DNA from: Lingula anatina | Lineage: Eukaryota; Brachiopoda; Lingulata; Lingulida; Lingulidae | Direction of reading: 5' to 3' | Assembly (NCBI RefSeq): GCF_001039355.2 | Contig: NW_019775796.1 | Location: forward strand, 131,220-195,219 | Length of the DNA stretch: 64,000 nucleotides | Shown here: in pieces, positions 11,793 to 25,100 of the stretch | Layout of the letters: each line of letters begins with the position of its first letter | How positions within the stretch are numbered: position 1 is the stretch's first letter | The notes under the pieces: generated by a model | Told to the model about the DNA's origin: nothing | What the model saw: only the letters and a program-made list of their open reading frames with translations | The model's database searches: none | Made by a program: the position numbers and the translations under genes

Positions 11793-13627
11793 CTTTGTGT
11801 ACTCCGTGCTAATAAAAACTTGCCCCACGATGTAGAATACAATGGCTGGCAAGATCAGCAACATCCTTTTCTTCCATACTAACCTGACGACGGTGGAGAA
11901 GAATTCCTTAATGCTGTGGATATTGTCTCCCGAAGTCGGGTGCACGTTTTCTAAAAACACCAAAGTGACGATGAAAGCGAACGCGCTCATACCGAGAAAG
12001 GAACCCAGTAGAATATAGACGATGCTTTGCTCGGGCTGGGTGATGTAAGTTCCAGACACGTCCTCCCATGGGCAAAATGCGGCTCCACAGAGCTCGCTCA
12101 AGTTCTCCTTGGCAACGGTGGTGTTCCCGGTCGTCTCGGACTGGTACAGCACCAGGGATGAGATCAGGTTGCTCCAGACGCCACAGAGGTAGTACAGCAT
12201 GCAGTAGATACCATTAAAGAGGCCCAGGATATCGTGCTGGTTCTGCCCGGTGATGGCCGAGTATTGCAAGGCCAGGTCGGTGACGAAGACCCCCGTGGTC
12301 ACGATGGCCTGAGCATGCGCTGAAATGGTTAAACAACACTGTGTGGTGTTAGATGAAACGGAAATTGAAATGGAAACGGTCAAAATGTACAATTGCAATA
12401 ATACAAGCGTTCACTTATATACTTATTTTTCCAACAGCAAAAGACTGAAGTGGGCAGGATATAAATTCATGTTCTACAACCTGCATTAATTATTTCGGTA
12501 TTTTGTGAAGAACTGCATGGAGTCAACTTCCGAGCGTTCAACAAACTAGTACAGACCACGAAGTGCAGAATTATGGTAAGCTTTATCCATGAATACTGTG
12601 ACGTTGTAAGCTGTGCTATTTGATTAGTGTTTACTTGGTTTAAAGAACCGTGTGGGTGAACCGATGGGTAATTCTATCACAATCCAAATTTAACACACGT
12701 GCTCCGAGTATTTGTTTCTTTCGGTGTGAGGGGGAGAGAGAGAGAAAATGCCTGACTGTCTGTCTGTCTGTCTGTCTGTCAGGGCTTTTGTTCTTACATA
12801 TATCGTAAACAGGTATTTGGTACTTAGATAAGTTCATAATAATTATCATTATTTCAGCCACGTGTGTAACATGATTTATCAAATAGAACATAGTACGTTG
12901 TACACTGCATGCTTAACTGTAAAAGCAAATAAACCACATATGACCGAAGCGGTGTATTTTGTACCAGAGTGCAGTTCATTCGATAAGCTGCACAAGCTCT
13001 GCTTCTGAGAAGAGGGTTAAATAGTGTGTGGTTCATGTATGAATGTATGTATGAATGTATGTATGTGTGGTCGTATCTTCAGAAGCCGACAATAAGGCAG
13101 TATAAATTGCACGAAGCGCCGCCGAGCAACTAAAACCTGCACGTCCTGTATTTTGACTGATAAAAGTAACCACCTTAGTCATAATGTCAACAGCATGAAA
13201 ATACACCATAAAATGAATACAAATATTCGACAAAATATGTCTTACCTATACCTACTATAACTGCTACGGGCATTAAAACGTATGCTTCTTCAAAGAAATG
13301 GGCGGCGATGAAAACGCCCTGTCCAAACCATCCTAACAGCACAGACCCCTTAGCGCCTATAGCTCTCGTAATAAACGGAGACGCTACGAAGATGAAGAGA
13401 GAACCGCCGTAATAACACATGAGCGCGTACAGACCGACGTCCGGAAACAAAATCCCTTCCAAGTTCCACAAAGCTGCCAACGGGGAGTACCCGATCATGT
13501 AGATGAAGGCAAATATTATCAGCTGGCTGAAAGGTCGCCATTTGCTCTTCTTGTGTTTTTCTGGCGTTACCAGTAGTAAGGTTTTCTCGCTGTCGTCTGT
13601 CTTCTCCAAGCCGATGTCAGGCGCCAT
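11793..13627 (-). pseudogene. UNC93A: UNC93A-like copy C, exons 1-2 only
   Basis: Exon 1 is 13627-13246 (ATG at 13627; 382 nt) and exon 2 is 12319-11793 (527 nt). Both are open with good splice sites. Exon 1 encodes an N-terminal cytosolic stretch then YMIGYSPLAALWNLEGI and IGAKGSVLLGWFGQG. Exon 2 has HAQAIVTTGVFVTDLALQY, VWSNLISSLVLYQ, LCGAAFCPWEDVSGTYI and STEYTK. No exon 3 or 4 lies between here and the exon 1 of copy B; instead the B upstream region follows. The gene is either truncated by the A/B duplication, or its 3' half was lost at an assembly join (N at 11,389). Without those exons the protein lacks about five C-terminal helices. Confidence 0.7.
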
Positions 13628-13774
13628 GTTGTAGACTTTTCTTCAATGAGTAACTTATCTAGAAAGCGTCAGGTGGTGATATACGGAGGTGTGATCTTAT
13701 ATCTGACAAGACAAGGATCAAGTCGTTCGGTTAATGGGGCGACGCATTTATTAGATAAACACCGTCTTCCTTTA

Positions 13775-13899
13775 TGCCCCTATTTCACACAGACCACGAA
13801 TCCCACGAATCGCCAGGAATTAACAAATTTCAGGATTCGTGGTTGAAATGTCAATTCCTGGCGATTCGTGGGATTCGTGGTCTGTGTGAAATAGGGGCA
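13775..13899. mobile_element. Foldback MITE, near-perfect 46-bp TIRs, TTA target duplication
   Basis: About 46 bp at each end are exact reverse complements (outer edge TGCCCCTATTTCACACAGAC), separated by about 30 bp. The trinucleotide TTA flanks both ends (13,772-13,774 and 13,900-13,902). A 3-bp TWA duplication is the signature of PIF/Harbinger transposons, so this is probably a Harbinger-derived MITE. The perfect arms suggest a young insertion. It lies about 150 bp upstream of the copy C start codon. Confidence 0.82.
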
Positions 13900-14220
13900 T
13901 TAGCCGCTGACTCATAACAAGAAGGCACAAAATGCGACAGTTTTCTATCAAGTCACGCTTGACACGCGTGTATTGGCATATATTAGTATTAGTGTAAGGG
14001 ATCCTCCCTAATGAACTAACGGTAATGGATCCAACTCTGCAGGGGTTTCCGCTGAATGCAATCAGATTAAGAAAATAACACGACTCCTCCTGGCGTTGAG
14101 TACAATACAGAAAAAACTGGTGGTTATATGAGTGTGTTGTACATGTAAACAAGTGGCGGGGGCATTTCTTCAACTTGAACCACTGCAAAGTTACAGTGTC
14201 TAAGGGTCATTCCCATGCCC

Positions 14221-14400
14221 TATTGTACTAGCAGGATCGATCTATCTCCGTTTCTCATTAAATTGCATTTATTTTAAGCGTGCACGGAAGTTAATTACCC
14301 CACTAGCAGCTTCAGTGGGCGTGACAGACATTTAAGGCCCTTTAAACTGAATGCAATTCGGCGAGAATCACCTTGGAGTTCGATCCTCTTAGTACGAAAG
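14221..14400. repeat. Foldback repeat family copy
   Basis: Left arm with GATCGATCTATCTCC, core with GGCGTGACAGACATTTAAG, right arm with GCGAGAATCACCTTGGAG and GATCCTC. Arms are imperfect inverted repeats. Same family as 3255-3390, 36,137-36,356 and 44,046-44,275. Confidence 0.65.
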
Positions 14401-14964
14401 TTTTATGGGAACCCAGTTCCAAGTATCTCATCTCATGCCCTCAGGACTGCTCTAAACATCATGACAGGAAAATGGTATCAAGAACGGTCTGATTGTTTCT
14501 AGAGTTATTTTCTCGACGAGTATTAGCACATTCAGAACATCGGACAACAGGTCTGCGGATCAAATGTGGCGACGCATTTAAAAGCTTGATACTTAATTAG
14601 CTTAATTGACATTAAATAGACTACCCGTGGAAATTACGCAACAAGCAATCAAGCGGATCGGCCATATTTGAGCCTCGGGTCTGTTATTCCGCTCTTTTAA
14701 ATGCGCTCAGTGTCACAAATAGATGATAAAAGTGGACATACTAATGTTTTATTTTGGTTAAATCCTTCCCATAGTACATTAACCTTAAATATACTTCATT
14801 ACGAATAACAATAAATAGAAAAAAATACAAGAAAAGCCTTTAGACATTACTGAATGTTCGATCAGCCGAAGTGCTACCCTGTACATACAGCCCATGTTCC
14901 ACAGAGATTACAACAGAGGTTTAAAATATGTCCATAAAATTTCAAAGACACTACCTCATGTCAC

Positions 14965-15240
14965 CAAATGTACACACAATTATCATCAGCATGTATACGT
15001 TTAAGGCCACGTGTCTTGCCGCGAACTGCAATAATCTGCTGTAGGCGAAGCCGCATGCCTTCAAGAAGGACACTTTTTTCCTGTGGAAAATTGTCCCATT
15101 CGTCCAGAAATTATTTGTGGTATTGGTCCAGATTATTAGATGTTGGAATCTTCTCTGCTAACTTCAACTCATGACGCAGGTGCTCAATAATGTTAGTATC
15201 AGCGCACAGAGAAGGTTGTTCCATCCTCAGAACATTTCGT
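14965..15240 (-). mobile_element. Tc1/mariner transposase C-terminal remnant
   Basis: Read on the minus strand, the translation includes NIIEHLRHEL and, after a stop codon, DEWDNFPQEKSVLL then IIAVRGKTRG. These match the layout of Tc1-family transposase C-termini (aspartate-proline-asparagine loop followed by an EHLWDEL-like stretch, then EEW-IPQ, then ARGG). One internal stop and the loss of the N-terminal half mean it is dead. Rest of 13,900-16,085: (AC)n/(AT)n near 15,415-15,450 and a C-run near 15,594; otherwise nothing recognised. Confidence 0.65.
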
Positions 15241-15414
15241 ATCTGCAAAAAAATCACTTAACAGACGAGAATTATGAGCAAGTGTGTTGCAACGATGATG
15301 CCTCTAGTTATTTTTGTCACCTCTTCCAAATGAAGGAGTGAGATATCTGTTTGAATTGCTCAGGAAACGGTCCCAATAACGTATTGTTCCAAAAGGAACA
15401 ATGTACCCTGTACA

Positions 15415-15450
<36 letters not shown>

Positions 15451-16085
15451 TACCATGGAATGCTCTCTAAGCGCAGACTGACTCCTTGTGACAGGGAAAG
15501 TTGACCTTCGCCCCATATGCTAACCCCAATACTCCGACTAACCCCAACCAGTACCAATCATATGGGACCCTGCTGTGATGTACCAGAAAGCGCCCCCCCC
15601 CCCCCCTTGACAGAGAGTCCGCTTTCCATGCATTTGTACAGGTGAGCCTCGACCTAGATTTTGACCCACTTAGGTCAGACTAACCCTAATTATTACAACT
15701 ATATGGAGAGCGGACTTTCTGTCACACGGACACCAGACTTCCATTCCTAGGACTACCATTCCTGTCACACCGGTACCTCAGGCGATATTACCCTGCACAC
15801 ACTCTTCCAAGATACATTTTGCTAGTTGTCCACGGATTTTAGTTTCTTATTCAATATGTTTTGTAATAAAAATTAAAACTATAGATCACCTGTTCACCAT
15901 ACGAAGATTGATCAGACAAAAATTAAACGGATAATTCATGTATTAGCAAGCTACAAGTAGAACAAAGCTTGGGGTCGTATTACTTCATGCCATAGGTCAA
16001 GTAACTTCAAGTCCTATTTTTGTATCCGGAAATGTAAATAAAGGACAACCTACAAATACTGGCGTTATACGACGGTAGACTACAT

Positions 16086-16366
16086 TTAATTTCTTCCTGC
16101 TTGAATTTCCTTTTTCTTCTCTCCACGATGAAGGAATTCAAACATTCCAAAAGAACACATGGCGAATCCCATCACACCGAACGCGATGTATATTTTGTCG
16201 TTCATACAGATGAAGTTTGTTGTGGCGTACAGTGAACCCCATGCAATATAAATGGCCGCACGGACTGCTACAAATGCCGGCCACTTGTCGTTAGGAAATA
16301 CATGTCCCACGTATGCTGAAAATATTAAAAAAAAAAAATAAATAAATAATATAAGAACAGCAAAAA

Positions 16367-16403
<37 letters not shown>

Positions 16404-19138
16404 GTACTTAGACATATCAAAAATATTATGTCAAAAAGCGAGAACTTATCAGAAAGTTGAGTATATTTCGAACTGCAACTGTTATTTCCACAACGAGGCT
16501 GAGAGAAGGATAGAAACCTCAGAGTTCAAACATTTGTCAACGGTTTTTGAAGTATACGACGGTAATTTATTTTTAAAATGTTGAAATTAGCAGACAAATA
16601 TAATGCCTGCAGCTTAAATGCTTGCCGTTCACTATGTAACTCTAAAGAACTGTCAGTATTATATATATATATAACATCCTTAATATCATAAGTGGATTGA
16701 CTGCTAGGGTTAACATGTTTTTAAAGTATAATCCGTCAAAATAAAATAAAAAATAAATAAAAATAAATAAAAATAAATAAAAATAAAACAAAATAAAATA
16801 AACTGTTGATGTTTGAAAAACCATATATTGTCGAGTGGACCGGTGTTGTCTGTAGTTTCTGAACAGTGTTTGTGAATAGGAGTTTAGACAATTTGCTTAA
16901 GGAGGAAGGCTGGCTTGTATTTCGGTTTGATTCCCTAGGCGAATATATACACGAGGCTAAATATAATTTGTAGGGCACAAATATAAGTTATATGAATGCA
17001 AAAATTGCTTGGTCTTGTCTATTGGCGCTTGTTATACTTTGTCCCTCGCAATGGAAAAAGGCAAGAATTGCAGTAAGCAAAGATGTCCCCAAAGATAGGC
17101 GAGTACTGTACCTCCTGGAACCATCAGCGTTTACTTTTAAAATATATCGGGTCATTTACCTGAAGACTGAGTCATCCACACCGAGTCCGAAAAACCCCAA
17201 GCAACCGGAATAAGAAAATAGAACTCCGTGCTCCTGTTCATCGGATCGAGGAGCAACATGCTAGTCAAGCATGCGCAGTTGCACAGAAATGCCAGGATGT
17301 ACATGATGGGCCAGCCCAGGTGTTTGACCAATCTCCCAGCTGCAAGGTTACCAACCAATTGTCCTGCAACGTAGGCCAGCATTACCCACCCGTTATAGTG
17401 GATGCCGATTTCACAGCTGACAAATGCCTGCGTGGACATAACATATATAATTAAGCATTATGTTCAATTAAGAAGATAATAAAGAAAGAGAAAAAAACCT
17501 TATATTTCCTCCCTTTTATATTCACCTTTACAACACTGCGATTCGTTTCGTTCGATGTATTTGTCTTTGGATTTCCTCTTAGATCAATAGAACTCTTTGG
17601 GTACACTTGCTAACAAAACTGCTCAGAAATCGCAACATATACCTTTGTGAACTCAGTGAAGATAAATTCCTCCTCAACTGCTGTAACCACAAAAAGGGGG
17701 ATGAGAAAGATCAGTTTCTTTTTGAACAGTAGATGGCCAATAGCAAAGAAGAAGTCTTTAGATCCGTGCATGGCGTCACCGCTGGATGGGTGGATGTTCT
17801 TAACCAAGCACAACGTTATCAGAAAAGCTGTTCCGGACATTGCTAGAAAACACCCCAGGAGAATATACACTATGTACTGTTCCGGTTGCCGGATGTAGGT
17901 CCCGGATGTATCCTCCCACGGACAGAAAGCTGGTCCACATAGCTGACTTAAATTCAATGGGTTTGGAAGCCCTGTTGCGTTGAAGTAGGTCACCACAGGT
18001 TGGTTAAGTATTAGAGAAGAAACGATATTGCTCCAAACAGTCTCAAATGAGAATATGGCGTAAAACATTCCATTAAACATCCCCATGACTGTATGTCGCT
18101 GATTTTTAGTGATTTCTGCATACTGTAGGGCGAACGTGGTCACGAAAACCCCAGCAGCTATCATTGTCTGCGCATGCACTGAAACCAAATACCCAGATTA
18201 TATCCACGATTAATGCATATTAACGATTTTTGTTTGCACAACGGTGCCTTAATGTGTATGTAAATTGTGTGATCGAGGCACAAATAAATGTCTAACAGGA
18301 TATACCTTAAAACACCACACGACATACGTCAGACCCACATATGACAAGAATCTAAGATTTCTTTCAATTTTAAGCACCTTTTCAGAAAGGTGTATAGTTT
18401 TATCAGTAACCGTTACTACTATATGTGTGTTTCCAGCTTCATAGTTATTTAAATAACGGAGATAGACAAGCAAATTCCATTAGAAAGTGGACACATTAAC
18501 TTAAAAATCGGGTTTACTTTCGAATATTATGTTTCAACACTTCTGGATTAGGTATAACTTGGTTGCGAATAGAAATGAACATAATTCCTATGACATTTAA
18601 AAGGCCTTGCGCGCGATGCATGGCTTTTAAGAATCGGTAAATAATACCTACACACGCCTACACAGAATGCCACAGGAATGAGGATATACGCTTTTACATA
18701 GAAATGCACTGCTATCAACACCAACTGTCCGCTCCAACCTAGCAGGATTGAACCCTTGGCGCCTAGAAACCGTCCAATCACAGGGGCTGTTACAAATGAA
18801 AATATGGCACCTCCGTAATTCCCCATCAAGGCATAATGTCCAATCTCAGGATTCAGGATTCCTTCTAAGTTCAATAAAGCTGCTAAAGGAGAGAATCCCA
18901 GCATGTATGCCACCGACAACACTACCAGCTGTATCAACGGGGTTCTACTAGACGACCTGAAGCTGTTTTTTGATCCCAGCAACGAGGAATTGTTCTCCTC
19001 ATGCGCTGGGGTTTCGTTAGAGGAAATCGGCGACAAGAGAACCTCCATTCTTTGGCTCCCTGCAGTTGATGCATGGGTTGATTCCTCCTCTATATCCAAG
19101 CCTTCGCAAGACAGAGTTGCCTCTACGACCAGAGACAT
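16086..19138 (-). CDS. UNC93A: UNC93A-like copy D, intact (506 aa)
   Basis: Exons: 19138-18652, 18178-17643, 17427-17160, 16315-16086; all junctions GT-AG, phases 1, 0, 1, total 1521 nt. A long polar N-terminus (about 75 residues, Ser/Glu-rich) precedes TM1 (YMLGFSPLAALLNLEGI). TM2-TM3 carry VIGRFLGAKGSILLGWSGQ. Exon 2 holds the luminal or extracellular Cys motif LCGPAFCPWEDTSGTYI and the FTEFTK end. Exon 3 holds AFVSCEIGIHYNGW and VAWGFSDSVWMTQSSG, which corresponds to the GLWGVADAVWQTQ region of vertebrate UNC93A. Exon 4 holds AYVGHVFPNDKWPAFVAVR and a Lys/Glu-rich tail. The family is MFS-like with 12 helices; members act in ion-channel regulation (UNC-93) or receptor trafficking (UNC93B1). 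The substrate or partner here is unknown. Confidence 0.9.
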
Positions 19139-20100
19139 GTCGAATTCCAGCTGAGAGGCACGTAAATATCAGGTCGACTAGCGTGTTGCTAACTGCGATT
19201 CACAAAGTTTATGCTGTGCTTTCAAACGATGTAGGTAAGCATAGTTAAATACGTATTTGAATGGGAATAGTGAAGCAAGGTTAATGCAGGTCGGTCTGAT
19301 AAACCTTCTAATGTAAACAAGAAGGCATTGGACAAGTGGGAGATTAAATAACGTCCACCTGTTTTTGTCTCTGAATGAAGGCAATTTATGGTATAATCAG
19401 ATGTTAACTGTATAAGAAGGTAGCAATTGTGTTTCTGACGGCAACAGTGCTCCTCTAGTATTTACTAACACCTTAGAGTAAGGTTGAGGCGAGTCGGTCA
19501 GATAAGTATTCCAATGTAAACAAGAACGCACTGGGCACGTAAGTGAGAAAATGACCTCCACAAGTTCCTGTATAGATGACTTCAGATATGTTTCAATATA
19601 TCTAGCTGTAGCATCATGGGAAGTTACATTTTAGATACACACATTTGTTCAGTACATTATACATATGCATGTTTGTAAAAGATAAATATACAGAATATGT
19701 CGAGCTCCAAATTGAAATGAAAATGTAAATTAAGACATGTTTAAGTTTCTATGTATTCAAATATAGTGTCATTGAAGGTTGCATACTACATGCAAATATT
19801 AAATTAAATACTTATATTTCCAATTTAAGGAAAAGAGTGATAGATAAGATACATCTACGTTCAATTGTAAGTCAAATCTATAATGTTGATTGCAATGTAA
19901 ATGAGTTTTGGTATAAAAATACGTGACTTGGAAGAAAGGGTTATTTCGTAGTCAGCAGATCTAGGGCAGTGGTTTCTACTGAAATAAAATATGTGAAATA
20001 ATTTTTAAGTCTGTCTCAGTTCACTCACTGAAACAACGTCATAAGAGCCCAAAATACTGAATTAACCAAAATATTAATTCATATAGTGCACCCATGTTAC
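19139..20100. other. Gene-free region upstream of copy D
   Basis: Contains a diverged internal duplication: the stretch around 19,240-19,340 is echoed at about 19,485-19,560 and again upstream of copy E at about 26,020-26,120. This shows D and E share upstream ancestry. No exon seen. Confidence 0.55.
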
Positions 20101-21260
20101 TACACTGTAAAAACAGTGCTTAGCATTTAAATGCATACAACACACGTTAGGCACCTATACGCATTTAGAAATATGTGTAAAAGTTAAGCAAATATAGCTT
20201 TTCAAGCGTTTCAAAGACGAAAAAGCTAGACACGTTGGCAGTGTTACACGTTTAGCTATGTGTTAACCTTCACCGGCATATAATTCTATAACAAGTCTAT
20301 CACAAGCTAAGCACATTGGCTAAGCACTTCCCCTGCTAATCGCGTGAGGCTGCTAAACATATAGAGCTGCTATAGGTGTGGAACTCCTAAACGCGTGGAG
20401 CTGCTGAACAACACGTTAAGCTTTTCAAGCTTGTCACAGAAAAAAAAAACTTCACAATCCCATGTATACGATCCCATAAAAAATTTATTACAAGACTCAA
20501 CAATTTGGCTTAGCACTTCCCCTTGTAAACGTATGAAGCTGTTGGAGGCGTGGAACAGCCTGCTCGAACGCGTTGTGTCCTTCCTTGTAGTAACATGTGA
20601 TAATTTTAAATAGGCCTATTAAGTAATAATCTAAATAACAAATTCACGACGTGATAGTATAGAATAACGTTATGGTAACGTTATGGGTGTTTTTAATTCC
20701 ATGCAAAATGATACCCCTGCAGTTTTATAGGCGTTTTATAACATTCTGGAAAAACATTATTTAATGTTTTGAAAACATATTTTATAAATAACCAAAAACA
20801 CGTCTTATGCTGAATGAACTACAGTTAGCGGTTAATTGCAAATTGGGCTTGGGGTTAGTAGGCGACTAGAGCGATGCGATTTGTTAAATATTCGGACTAT
20901 CATTACCAAAATAACCAGCATGCGATGAAAGCTTAAATAAACCATTATTGTGAATACCCCACCATCATCCTGATGTTCTATTGTTCATTACTTCCAGAAA
21001 AAATAAATAGACATCAATACCGTAACGCATTTTATCAAAATATGAAAAAAATATTTTAAAGTAAAAGTGGTAATTGTTTTGTGTCTTTAGTAAACTAGTG
21101 AATTTTCCTAACTTGATTTTAAGAAATATACTCCAATAACCTCCCTCGCAAGGTCAGCTAACACAAGGATGAATAAGTCCCACTGTAAATGTGATGGTGT
21201 TAAGTCAACGACGTTGACAGTTCACGGTACCCTGTTATAGAGATATCTATGACAATTAAG

Positions 21261-21490
21261 CCCCCTTTACACTGGACAGCGTCCCTTCTGCGTCCAGCAG
21301 TTCGGCCCCATTTGACAGTTAAAGAATTATAATACTTTACGTGCCGACAACTGGCTGATCATTTAGCATTCATTCTGATACCAAATCAATGCTCGTGCCT
21401 CCTTATTAAGACCACGGCGATGCCAAATTTCATGGTCGCAGAAAGGACGCAGAAAGGACGCAGAAAGGACGCCGTCCAGTGTAAAGGGGG
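21261..21490. mobile_element. Nested 230-bp MITE
   Basis: Ends CCCCCTTTACACTGGACAGC and a matching reverse complement (TCCAGTGTAAAGGGGG). The word ATTAA occurs 1 bp outside each end and may be a target duplication. The right part has three direct GCAGAAAGGAC-type repeats. Nested in the 20,101-21,721 element. Confidence 0.72.
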
Positions 21491-21513
21491 TATTAAAGGT
21501 GACCGGGACTTCG

Positions 21514-21541
21514 CGTGTGTGTGTGTGTGTGTGTGTGTGTA
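21514..21541. repeat. (GT)n microsatellite
   Basis: Short GT-dinucleotide run. Confidence 0.9.
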
Positions 21542-22028
21542 TGAAACCCTTACCACCTAAAGTTAAGCAAATACACCCTACGTATATTCGGCGTCAAACG
21601 CGTCAAAGCGTGTAACATGTTAAGGAGCTTAACGTGCTTAGGAGCTAAACGCGTCGAAAAAGTGAGACAAAACAGGCGCTTAGAAATGTGTTTACATGCC
21701 AAACACTGTTTTTACAGTGTACGGACCAGATTACAAACAGTCACGACCTAAAAGTAGCCCGTTGACTCAGATCAAGGCCCTCACAATCCAGGAAAAAAAG
21801 ATGATTTGAAGTTGTCAGCATATTTTCTAAAGCAGTTGTGTTTTCTATCTCTTTATTATGTAAAATAAAAGTCCAAAATGTGCCATCTTTCCGACAGTAT
21901 CAGTATACAAATGTGAAACATCGCCAGTAATTTGACACTACAGAAGGTTAAGATTATTTAATGCTCTAGAAAGCAAAACGCACCCCAAACTCAACCTTAT
22001 ATCAAAATGCCACGTATTTTAACTTCAG

Positions 22029-22034
22029 TTTATT
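22029..22034 (-). terminator. Candidate polyadenylation signal of copy E
   Basis: AATAAA on the minus strand about 150 bases after the copy E stop codon. Plausible by position only; such hexamers are common in AT-rich DNA. Confidence 0.35.
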
Positions 22035-22186
22035 TAATTTTGTTTCATTGTATTGTTTCAATGTTATTATATTTTGTTGTATCCGGAAAAGCTTTTAATA
22101 AACAATTTAAATTTCTATATTATTAAAAATTACAAATATTGCTATAATGCCACGAAAGGCTGCTGTCAATTTCATCCTGTTTGTAT

Positions 22187-25100
22187 TTACTTTCTGTTCT
22201 CTTTACGGTGAAGGAATTCAAACATTGCAAAAGAACACAAGGCAAATCCCATCATACCAAAAGCCATGTATATTTTGCCTTCCATACAGATGGAGTTTGT
22301 TGTGGCGTACAGTAAACCCCATGCAATATAAAGGGCCGAACGGACTGCTACAAATGCTGGCCACTTCTCGTTAGGAAACTGATGTCCCACGTATGCTGAA
22401 AATAAACGAGTACAACAATATAAAAAAAGTATATGGTTAATAATCATAATTAATATTATAATAAAAACAGTTACAATAATAAAAACAATTTTTATCATAT
22501 AAATTTAAGTCTTAAGCATATTACGTGTATTGGAACTACTAACAATGTGTTCTCTACTACAGGTAATCTGATTAGAAAAACGAATTAACTGTCGTTAAGC
22601 GAGTCGATGATGACGTCAGGTAAGAGGTAATTCACGTGAAACGAGTCTTGGGGCGATGTATTCAGAAGGTAAATAAACCACGTGAAATGAGAGGCGCTCA
22701 TTCGATGTCGGTAAGCCCTGCATCACAGTGTTATTGTGCAGTACTTGTCGGATTCAGAAACGGTGCATTAAGACGGAATAAATTTACGTTTTGTCAGTGA
22801 TATTATGGAGGATAAAAAATAGGCGTACTACGTGTATATGTGTACAAGAAAATAAAATGTTGAGGCAAACATGAACATGAATTTGGAATCGACATCAAAG
22901 TTTACATGATTTTAAAACTAAATACGAATGAGAACATTGATATAAGAAAAACATGGGAAAAGCTAATGAATATAGAATAGTTCTATGTTGCATTGGACTT
23001 TCTTTACGCAGGCACAGTTACACCGACTCACTGCAATTAAAATCAAACTGTTCTGGCAGTTTGTGTGTTTGTTATTAATTGAAAGTTACAAGATAAAAAT
23101 AATTTTAATGCAGTTGTAAAGCAAATAAGAATATAAAGCCGATCGTTCACCAGAAGACTGTGCCGTCCACACCGAGTCCGAAAACCCCCAAGCAACCGGA
23201 ATGAGAAAATAGAACTCCATGCCCCTGTTTAATGGATCGAGGAACAACATGCTAGTCAGGCATGCGCAGTTGCACAGGAATGCCAGGATGTAGATGATAG
23301 GCCAGCCTAGGTGTTTGACCAATCGTCCAGCTGCCAGGTTGCTTGGCAACTGACCCGCAACATAGGCCAGCATTACCCACCCGTTATAGTGGACGCCTAT
23401 CTCACAGCTGACAAATGCCTGTATGGACATGAAATATACATTTAAGCTACAAGTCCAGTTAAGAAGACAATAAGAAGAAAAAAATAACGCGTGCGTGTCT
23501 TTTTTCCTCCTTTTATGTTGGTATATAAGAACAGATTAATTTGATTTGAAATATGTCTAATTGAGAGGATATGAATATTAATATGAATAACTAATTGAAT
23601 TTTGTAAACTTATTTATAATTCTTTAGCCACCTCTGTGAACAGTAAATTTTTGTTACAATGTGTGCATTTAGTTGCGTAGGCTGCATACTTTGCGGCTGT
23701 GCGTCTGTAAGGGAGGCAGGGTTCAGAAAAATGATATATTTTACCGTTCACTTCGATTGACTAGGCTCTCGGTCCTTGATACTTAATCCTACCCCTCCCT
23801 CTCGGCCCATTTCCGTCCCCCTCACACACACACTGTAACTTATTCAAATATCCATTTGGTTTAAGCAAGTACCCCTATTCCCTGTGAGAGGTATGCCCAC
23901 CCCACCCGACCCTTATCCCTACCCGTCCCTCCTTTTTCCAAAGTGTTTGCTATATAGAGGACAAGAAATAGCATACCTTTGTGAACTCAGTGAAGATAAA
24001 CTCCTGTTCAATTGCTATTGCTACAAAAAGAGGGATGATGAGGATCAGTCTCTTCTTAAATATCAAGTTGACGATGACGAAGAAGAAGTCTTTAGAACCG
24101 TGCATGGCGTCACCGCTGGATGGGTGAACATTCTTAAGAAAGAACATTGTTATGAGTAAAGCCGTTCCTGGCATTGCAAGAAAACACCCCAGAAGAATGT
24201 ACACTATGTACTGTTCCGGCTGCCGAATGTAGGTCCCGGATGTATCCTCCCACGGACAGAAAGCTGGTCCACATAGCTGACTTAAATTTATTGGGTTTGG
24301 AACCGCTGTTCCGTTGACAAAGTCGTCTACAGGTTGAATTAGAATCAACGATGAAACGAGGTTGCTCCAGACAGTTTCAAACGAGAACAGGGCAAAGAAT
24401 ATTCCGTTAAACATTCCCATGACGGTATTTTGCGGTTTTTTAGTGACTTCTGAATACTGTAGGGCGAACGTGGTCACAAAAATGCCACTGGTGATCATCG
24501 CTTGCGCATGCACTGAAATTAAGATTCCAAGCTGTAATAAATTAGGAATAAATAAATAAATAAATAAATAAATATATAAATATATAAATATTGAATCCCC
24601 AGTTGATGCCAGCAACTTATAAATATATTCGTTTTCGTTTTCAACCACTCTTCGAGTAGAATAAAACAAGGAAAATTAAATTCAGGATATGTATGTTTGC
24701 CTAACGAGCATCGAATAACGTTAAAATGGACAATGAATGCTGTACTTACATATGCCTACACAGAATGCAACTGGAATGATAATATAGGCTTTCACATAAA
24801 AGTGTACAGCTATGAAGACCAACTGGCCGCTCCAACCGAGTAAGATTGATCCCTTGGCACCCAATAAACGCCCAATGACAGGGGCTGTTACAAAAGAAAA
24901 TACGGCGCCTCCGAAATTGCCCATTAAGGCATAATATCCGACCTCAGGATTCAGAATCCCTTCTAAGTTCAATAAAGCCGCTAAGGGAGAGAATCCGAGC
25001 ATGAATGCCATAGATAACACTAACAACTGTATGACCGGGGTTCGGCTGGACTGTCTGGCACCGGGTTGGGAGCGCAGCAACAAGGGCTGTGTCTCTGATG

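Larger units (their letters stand above)
20101..21721. mobile_element. 1.6-kb inverted-repeat element, non-coding
   Basis: Begins TACACTGTAAAAACAGTG and ends with its exact 18-bp reverse complement at 21,704-21,721; similarity extends a little inward. The interior is rich in diverged TTAGCAC/TAAGCAC-type words in both orientations near the two ends and has no credible transposase frame. A second element (21,261-21,490) is nested within it. Confidence 0.7.

Noticed and set aside
13820-14188. 122-codon minus-strand frame
   Set aside because: It starts in a MITE arm and runs through unrelated DNA; no recognisable domain or splice context.
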